From assembly GCA_037043235.1 (NCBI GenBank), contig JAWRVZ010000219.1:322501-386500 (forward strand): a DNA stretch of 64,000 nucleotides, given 5' to 3'. Source of the DNA: Rhodeus uyekii. Taxonomy: Eukaryota; Chordata; Actinopteri; Cypriniformes; Acheilognathidae. Positions 57,649 to 64,000 of the stretch are shown here, one piece after another (the stretch's first letter is position 1; each line of letters starts with the position of its first letter). A model generated the notes under the pieces. The model searched no databases, was not told where the DNA came from, and saw only the letters and a list, made by a program, of their open reading frames with translations. Both the position numbers and the translations under genes were made by a program.

Positions 57649-59762
57649 ACAGATATGTAGTAGTATTTCAAATTTGATTACTTTATTCAAATGTATGCAC
57701 CTGAAAACGACCTAAATTAATTTGTAGCCTTTCTTTGGGCTATTGTGTTTGATTGTGCTATTTTTCATTTTCTAATCTGTTTTCACTTTATTACTTGTTT
57801 TAAATTTGCATTGGTTAAGCTAGTAGTTTTTGCTGTAGTCTCAAAATGGGCATAGAGAATTGTGATATTTCACTGGCATCTAAACTTTTGATTATTATTA
57901 AATCAAAACTTAAGGTCTGAACCAAACCATAAAAGAAGAACTCCTGTTTCCAGCAGGAGGGATTGATAATAAATGAGATTTATTGTGTTTTGACAGGAAG
58001 CATTGGAGTTTCATGTATTTGCTGTGAATCTGTGCTCTGCTTTGACACTGACAGCACACAGCCAGAAGGAATAAAGATGAGAATAGACGGACAGCAGCTG
58101 CTGTGGAGGAGAGAGTATCATAAACCTCTGCAACAGCTGGAGAACAGGCATCTGTCTGTTCCCTATAGAGAAGAGACACGGGGTATGGAGTCAAGAGGGG
58201 AAGTCAATCAGTGTTGCCTTCGTGCTGAAATCAGTGGAGTACAGTGGCACACCTATCAAATGATCATAGCCTTACGCTACATGTCAAGGTTGTCTAGCGT
58301 TTTGAATTCTGCAGTAGAGGAAAGGTTCATACTCCAGTGACCAGCTCCTGTGAAGGTGATCATTTTCAGAAAATAATTACTTAAGTTTTTTAAAATAATG
58401 CTACTGTGTGTGCAGTGTGTTTAGATTTAGTTTCTGGTTTATGCTGGAGTAGACTTTACAGAGTCGATAGAAAATCTTGACCAAAAAAATTGATGCACCT
58501 CTCGATAGAAATAAATGTTGTGATGTTACTTCCATCAAGAGGTACATCCATTTTTGGGTCAAGATCTTATCTCATCTCAAGAAGACTCATCCAGCACATC
58601 CCAAACACTTTCAAGAAATTTAAGTTCTGGACACAGAGGAGCCGATTCATCTGTGAAAGTGATTCACTCCATCAATTAGGGTTGGAAGAACTGTTTTCAA
58701 ACATATAACCTGCAAGAAACATAATCTCTGCAATAATGATCCAGTTATAGACACTTAGGGATTTTCCTATTTAAACTGAAACAGCAACTTCTTTTGGTGC
58801 CGGGAAGTGTGTATATATACAGCATGTTCTCTTAAGATTCCTCAGCCATTCTCAGAGAAAAGATTAAATCACACAGGTTTAGCGTGAACCATTTGAGAGT
58901 GACTATAATGACAGAATTTATTTTTTTGTGAGCCATTTTTTTGAGCTTGATTTATCCATTAATTTAAAGCCTTCACATTTTAGCTTGACATTCCACTGAA
59001 AATGCATAAAAAGATAACAGGTTATGAAGAGGAAATAAGAAAAAATGGTGACTAAAGCTTTTACTCAGAAAAGGATGAAATTGGTCACTTAAGACTTTCC
59101 GTTGCCCATCACTCAGCCTGAGATCCATCCCTCTGGCCATTTGGAATGAAAACACATGTACAAAGTACCACTGTGTCAAGGGTTAATTGCATGTGTGTGT
59201 CTCCTGCACACTCTGTGACCAGGAGATTGAATGGGGGAATAAAAGGGTTCAAAGTACGAGTCCATCTTAGGACTTTCACTCAATAGATATTGCATGTGTT
59301 TGAGTATGCCTGTGGCTTTTATGTAATGAGTGTAGTTTTTATAAATGTTGGAGGATAAGAATGAATCGGTAATGTGAATTTAAAGGTCATACTCCATGTC
59401 TACATATAGTTGAAGTGAAGAATGAGCACCGCAACAGTGAATCCACTTGACAACATTTAAGTGTTTGCATCAAGAACATTGCTGTAGCAAATACATGTAC
59501 AGAGCATGTGACCATAGAATCAACACCCATGTGAATGTGCACAAAAGTTTTATTTAACTAGATTATGAATATATAACTAGTCTAAGCAAAAATGTACACA
59601 CTCACATACAAGGGTAAAATGTAAAGTGAAAGTGAATGAGTGAAACAGAGGAGTCACTTAACCAGCTGAACAGAACTATCAGTTTCTAAACTTAGAGCAC
59701 TTTGCAAGCAAGGGGTCTGCATCTTATACTAAACCTCCATTTAGTTAGTTAAATGTAGAATA
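57649..59762. other. No gene confirmed
   Basis: The plus-strand frame at 57963-58340 (125 residues, MIINEIYCVLTGSIGVSCIC...) is the longest here but shows no domain, and nothing around it suggests exon boundaries. The rest is unique AT-rich DNA. Confidence 0.5.
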
Positions 59763-60490
59763 CAGTAATACCTCGGTTTACTAGTGACTTTGTACGAGCT
59801 TTGTATCGGAGTGCGAGAACATTTATCCCTCGCCCACGTGCATTTTTTGTGGAAAAGTCCTAACGCTCAGCATCTTCGCGCACATTTTTACTGGAAATAT
59901 CCTAAAGACAGCCTCTCACAAAGCCTGTCACCCCTTTACTCGTTCATTCTCTCAGCGTCACTCGGTTTGGTTCATCATTCACCACAGTGATACTTTTAGA
60001 AGTGATTTACAGCGGTTTTACCTCGTGTTGTTCACATTAATTGTGATCGCTATTGTTCACGTAGTGAAATATGTACGTACAGTACAGCATATAGACAATG
60101 AGCTCAAGATGAGTAAGAAAGAAGGGATGAGATTCTCCCTGTAAACAGTAAAACCCTCCTCTCGTCTCCTTCACGCCAGCAGTGACGCTACTCAAAGGTA
60201 AAGTGCACGTTACAGTAAACTGTCAAGAATTTATTTATTATTAATTAGTGTTTATGAGATCTTAATGGTAATAATTGTAACTGTAATTAATAAAATTAAA
60301 AGATTTATTGGGTAATAATTATATTTATTGGGTAAAACCAAATAAATATTTAAAATGGGCATTTATGGTTATGTAGAACGAATCAAGTGATTTTTTATTG
60401 CATTTTTATGGGAAAAATTGTTTTGGTGTACGAGAATTTTGAGTTATGAGCTCTTGGAACAAATTAAACTTGTAAACCAAGGTATTACTG
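59763..60490 (+). mobile_element. Tigger-like MITE, copy 1
   Basis: 728 bp with inverted termini CAGTAATACCTCGGTTTAC and GTAAACCAAGGTATTACTG, flanked by intact TA on both sides (59761-59762 and 60491-60492). AT-rich 3' half; no transposase. The right half matches the inverted copy starting at 63742. The outer 12 bases match the element at 48955, so one transposase family may have served both. Confidence 0.92.
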
Positions 60491-60589
60491 TACTTCCACA
60501 GTCAGTCACGGCTCTGTCATTCCATTTTGGAATTTTAGAGTGTCTGTTGACAGAGGCCTGATACTGCCCCTTTATCGGGTTTATGTGAG

Positions 60590-60988
60590 ATCGCATGCCT
60601 TGGTGCGCGCTCTCGTGTCCATGTGATTTCATGTCGTCCGATCTTTCATTTGTCACACATGAACACGTGGCGATGCGCATCAGCATTCACTGCGTGTTCG
60701 TGTCCGTCAGCGTGTGCCGTCCACCTCGCCCCCTTATTATCTCGTTTCCCTTGTGTGTTGTCAGCTGTTTCTCATCACTACCCTTCCTCGTGTCCTATAT
60801 ATAGCCCTTTGTGTTTGCTGTCCGTCGTGGTCTCGTTGTCGTTCTCGTCTGGATGTTCCCCTGCCCTGATTTCCCAGTTTGTTTTACGTTCTAGTTTTGA
60901 TCTAGATTCTTTTGTGTATTATGTTCTTTTGTTATAATAAATTATCCCTTTTTCCTGCACATGAGTCCTCCCATACTTGAATCGTGAC
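60590..60988 (+). repeat. Possible solo LTR
   Basis: Contains TCCTATATATAGCCC (TATA-like, about 60797), TATAATAAATTATCC (poly(A)-like, about 60934) and ends ATCGTGACA before GTCAA. The left limit is uncertain and no target duplication was identified. Confidence 0.5.
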
Positions 60989-63318
60989 AGTCAATGCCTT
61001 AGTCACTGAACGAGCATCTGGTCTTGATGATTCAATAGTTCTAAGGTGGTGTAGTTGCAACAAGCTCTTCCAAGCTATGTTATTTTGGCTAGGTTATGGA
61101 GAGGGGAGTAAAAACAGGGCTGGTTGTAACTTTGAGAACCCTCCGGCTCTGCAGTTGTGCAGCTGCACACCAGCGAAGTCAAACCACATGGACGGCAGGC
61201 AGAAGAAAATGAGAAGAGAAGTTGGAGTCACTGAGATAGTGCTCATTTAACATCTGTAGAGGTCATACCTCTCAGATTTGCTTTACCAATTAGAAAGATG
61301 TTATTTATAAGCGGAAAAGATTTTTTGGTTTTAAAGCTGACTCGTTTGCATGATCAGAGCGAGCTGGCAGTTTGTTGTCCCGTTATACACTGATTAATAT
61401 AACAAGCATTCAATGCATGCTATATACACCAATGTGCAAGGCGTCAAACACAGATTATTTAGGTAGGAAGCATGACATAGATGAGGTTACTTTAGTGTTT
61501 CAATCATAAAGCATGCATAAAACAATGTACAATACAAAAGACAATTCAATAATAATCAGTGGTAAGCCTGCTTGGACCTTTTCTTGTTACGTTCTTGAGG
61601 GGTCTGGTGGATTATTCATTAAAACTAACAAAACTAACAATAATTGTGTGTCTGATTGGCTCAGCTGGTACATTGTATTTGCTGTCCATGGTGCTGAATG
61701 TTTTAGTCAAGATCGGTTGTTAATAGCAGGGCTCAGACTGGTAGCTAAATGACCAGTATCTTGAAAATAATTGCTGATATGATGTGTGTCTATAACAGCC
61801 TATAAAATCATTAAAAAGAGCAAGAACTACAGAGACAATCACAGCAGGCAAGTTCAATGGGTGACTCATTGCTGGCAACATGGGCTGTCTATGTAGTAGA
61901 AAGTTACTTTTTTATTAATTGGTGCTACATGACTAAAGAAAAAAAAGGTAGGAAAACGTAATGCTCCCATAAAGCACTGCACTGAGCTCAATTCAACTGT
62001 CTGTGCGTGGGGATACAAAAAAATGTAGAAATACGATGTGTTTTTCCACAAAACCCCTGAAGCTGTCAAAAGTCTGCTGGATGACGCATTTTACATTTTG
62101 TTGCAGAAACAATAAATGGTTTTATGTGGGTGCAGGTAACACTAAGCAAGAGCACACATTGTTCATTTGCATATACTATCACCATTGAAACAATAATACA
62201 AAGCTGGATGAAAATCAGCATAATTATCCTTGGAGCTGAACCAGAAAAAAACCTTGGATGGATTAATATTTTATAAACCAGCTGTTAACAGCCATGCACC
62301 ACATGGGGTCATGAATATTTAAAACAAAAATCAATGTTTTGGGTGTCATAGGTTCATTTCTCAATTTCCCTCATGAAGGATGAAGGATAATGAAGACATG
62401 TTGCTGTTTTATCAGTGACAAGCCATTACACATTGCTTTATTTAAATTAATTGAGAATTGAAAAGGGTCCACTCCCAAGTCCCAATTATATTGTGTTGGC
62501 TCTGGTCCCTGTCAGTCTTTAATTGCATTTTTTTTAAATGATCGGTCAGGTTCAACAGGACAATTCTGGGTGATATGTACAGTCAGAGATTTGAACAAAC
62601 CCCTAACCCCAAGTTTCAGTCTTGAGAACCATCTTCTTGAGGAGCAATTTTGTTATTTCTATCATTTCTGAAAACTGCAGTCAAGATGATCAAGTTAAGA
62701 CTTACAGAGGTCTGCAGGCCCAGTGTCCAGCTGTCCTCACTACTATTACTTTCCGAGAGCACTTTGACCCCAATATTAAAGGTTTCAATGAAAAGATCAA
62801 TTAGTTTGTCAATAGTTTTAATGGATTGATAGCTCTTAATGTACATGAATGAATGAGAGCATTTAGAGTGCATAGAGAGCCGTTGGCACATGGTGAGAGT
62901 ATATTGAATTTGATGAGTTGTGAGCCTGAAGTGGTTTATTGGCATCTAAACACACAAGTGGCTGGCTGGCTTATGACGAATGGACAGATAAATTCGATTT
63001 CTGGAAGGCAGGAGTAGCCCAAGAATGTTAAACTTGCACTGTTTATCTCCATGTGGCTTCAGTAATGCTTGTGAACCACAAATTATAGGATGATATTTAA
63101 TTCAGTGTGTGCATTTTTTGGTCAATGCTGCTTTTTGCTTACACAAAATAATCCAATCTATCTACTCTGGTTTCAAAAGCAAGATAATCAGATTATTAGG
63201 AGTGTAAGTTGAAGTCAGTAGTCCATTACAGCTCTATAATAACTGTACTCTAATAAAACATGCTCTTTCACATCAATGTTGTTTTGATCAGTCATATTCT
63301 GTTACGAATTTGGTAGCA
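60989..63318. other. No gene seen
   Basis: Unique DNA. The minus-strand frame at 62616-62945 (109 residues) and the plus frames at 60984-61250 and 61513-61752 have no recognisable motif. Confidence 0.5.
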
Positions 63319-63326
63319 CTTTACAG

Positions 63327-63509
63327 CCGGGGTGTTCAAACCCAGTACCTTAGGGCCACGGTCCTCCAGAGTTCAGCTCCACATGATCTCAACACACCTG
63401 TCTGGAAGTTTATATTATCCCTAGTAAGACCTTGATTAGCTCGATCAGGTGTGTTTACTTGGTGTTGAAGCTAAACTTTGTAGGACAGTTTCCCACCAGG
63501 ACACCCCTG
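63327..63509. mobile_element. hAT MITE
   Basis: CGGGGTGTTCAAACCCAGTA at the left and GACACCCCTG at the right are inverted ends of a palindromic hAT MITE common in cyprinids. Internally, GAGTTCAGCTCC and GAAGCTAAACTTTG are the inverted arms. Flanks CTTTACAG (63319-63326) and CTTTATAA (63510-63517) are an 8-bp duplication with two changes. Confidence 0.78.
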
Positions 63510-63741
63510 CTTTATAACAAGCCCTATTTCATTCTAATAAAACAGCTGCAAGTTCTGAATTACTACTCATCCAGGTCACAACTGGCATTGCAGCTCTTTT
63601 TTAATTGGTCAAAACAATAATACTAAAACTACATTTGAATGTGTTGAAAGATATGTTTTAGTGTTACTCTATTCTACTCACTAGATTGATGTTAGAATAC
63701 CAAGTTGATAATAGCTGGATAGCAATTCATTTAAAGATGTA

Positions 63742-64000
63742 CAGTAATATCTAAGTTTACGAGTTTAATTCGTTCCAAGAGATCGTAACTTAAAATTCTC
63801 ATACACCAAAACAATTTTCCCCATAAGAATGCAATAAAAATCACTCGATTCGTTCCACATGACCATAAATGCCCATTTTAAATTTTTGTATGGTTTTACC
63901 CTATTACAGTTAAAATTATAACCATTAAGATCTCATATAAATACTAATTAATAATTGACAATTAAACTCTAAAAATACTTGACAGTTTAATGTAACGCGC
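63742..64000 (-). mobile_element. Tigger-like MITE, copy 2, cut by the window end
   Basis: Starts CAGTAATATCTAAGTTTACG after TA, and runs collinear with the reverse complement of 60490 back to about 60203 (CACCAAAACAATTTT, AATGCCCATTTTAAAT, ATTAAGATCTCAT, CTTGACAGTTTA). It continues beyond 64000. Confidence 0.9.

Noticed and set aside
57963..58340. 125-residue plus-strand frame
   Set aside because: No recognisable domain, codon pattern or splice context; similar lengths arise by chance in a window of this size.
60590..60988. Treating this as a certain solo LTR
   Set aside because: TATA and poly(A)-like signals are present, but no left terminus or 5-bp duplication could be fixed, so it is listed only as possible.

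Overview
This window is vertebrate nuclear DNA, most likely from a cyprinid-type teleost fish. It is AT-rich and intron/intergenic in character. No open frame resembles a conserved host exon, and there are no operons, ribosome-binding sites or compact genes. The repeat content is typically teleost: Tc1/mariner and Tigger-like (pogo-like) DNA transposons, hAT MITEs with 8-bp target duplications, L2-type LINE tails ending in TTGAC repeats, Gypsy-like solo LTRs with 5-bp target duplications, tRNA-type SINE fragments and very long CTAT/CCAT microsatellites. The species call is inferred from these repeats, not from a gene.

Layout. 1-3960 is mostly unique AT-rich DNA with simple repeats. 3978-8700 is a nest: a Ty3/Gypsy pol fragment, then a decayed Tc1 element on the minus strand carrying an inserted hAT element (itself carrying another hAT MITE), a second hAT MITE and a 5'-truncated L2 LINE. 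8709-9263 is another L2 tail. 9708-11849 is a complete, young, non-autonomous LTR retrotransposon with 338-bp LTRs and a proline-rich ORF. 11850-24090 holds two Tigger-like elements, a Harbinger-like MITE with a LINE-like insert, and old repeat fragments. 24091-25019 is a CTAT/CCAT microsatellite. 28135-29265 has a Tc1 remnant and a solo LTR. 31390-33600 (minus) is a heavily mutated pseudogene of a multicopy fish protein family, probably transposon-derived. 33608-38610 has an L2 tail, a solo LTR and a DIRS-like retroelement remnant. 42140-50574 has another solo LTR, a second Harbinger-like MITE, SINE fragments and a Tigger-like element split by a solo LTR. 52660-54841 is a 39-bp minisatellite with an exact 780-bp higher-order duplication. 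The last 5 kb carries two inverted copies of one Tigger-like MITE family and a hAT MITE.

Nothing here works together as a pathway. What the window records is a layered history of insertions, and in many cases the order can be read from target duplications and nesting. The most unusual structure is the 39-bp array: nearly every unit carries a perfect consensus NF-Y (CCAAT-box) site next to a C-rich box, about 50 times over, with both strands open as coding frames across hundreds of bases. All family names rest on recognition of motifs and termini, not on a database search.
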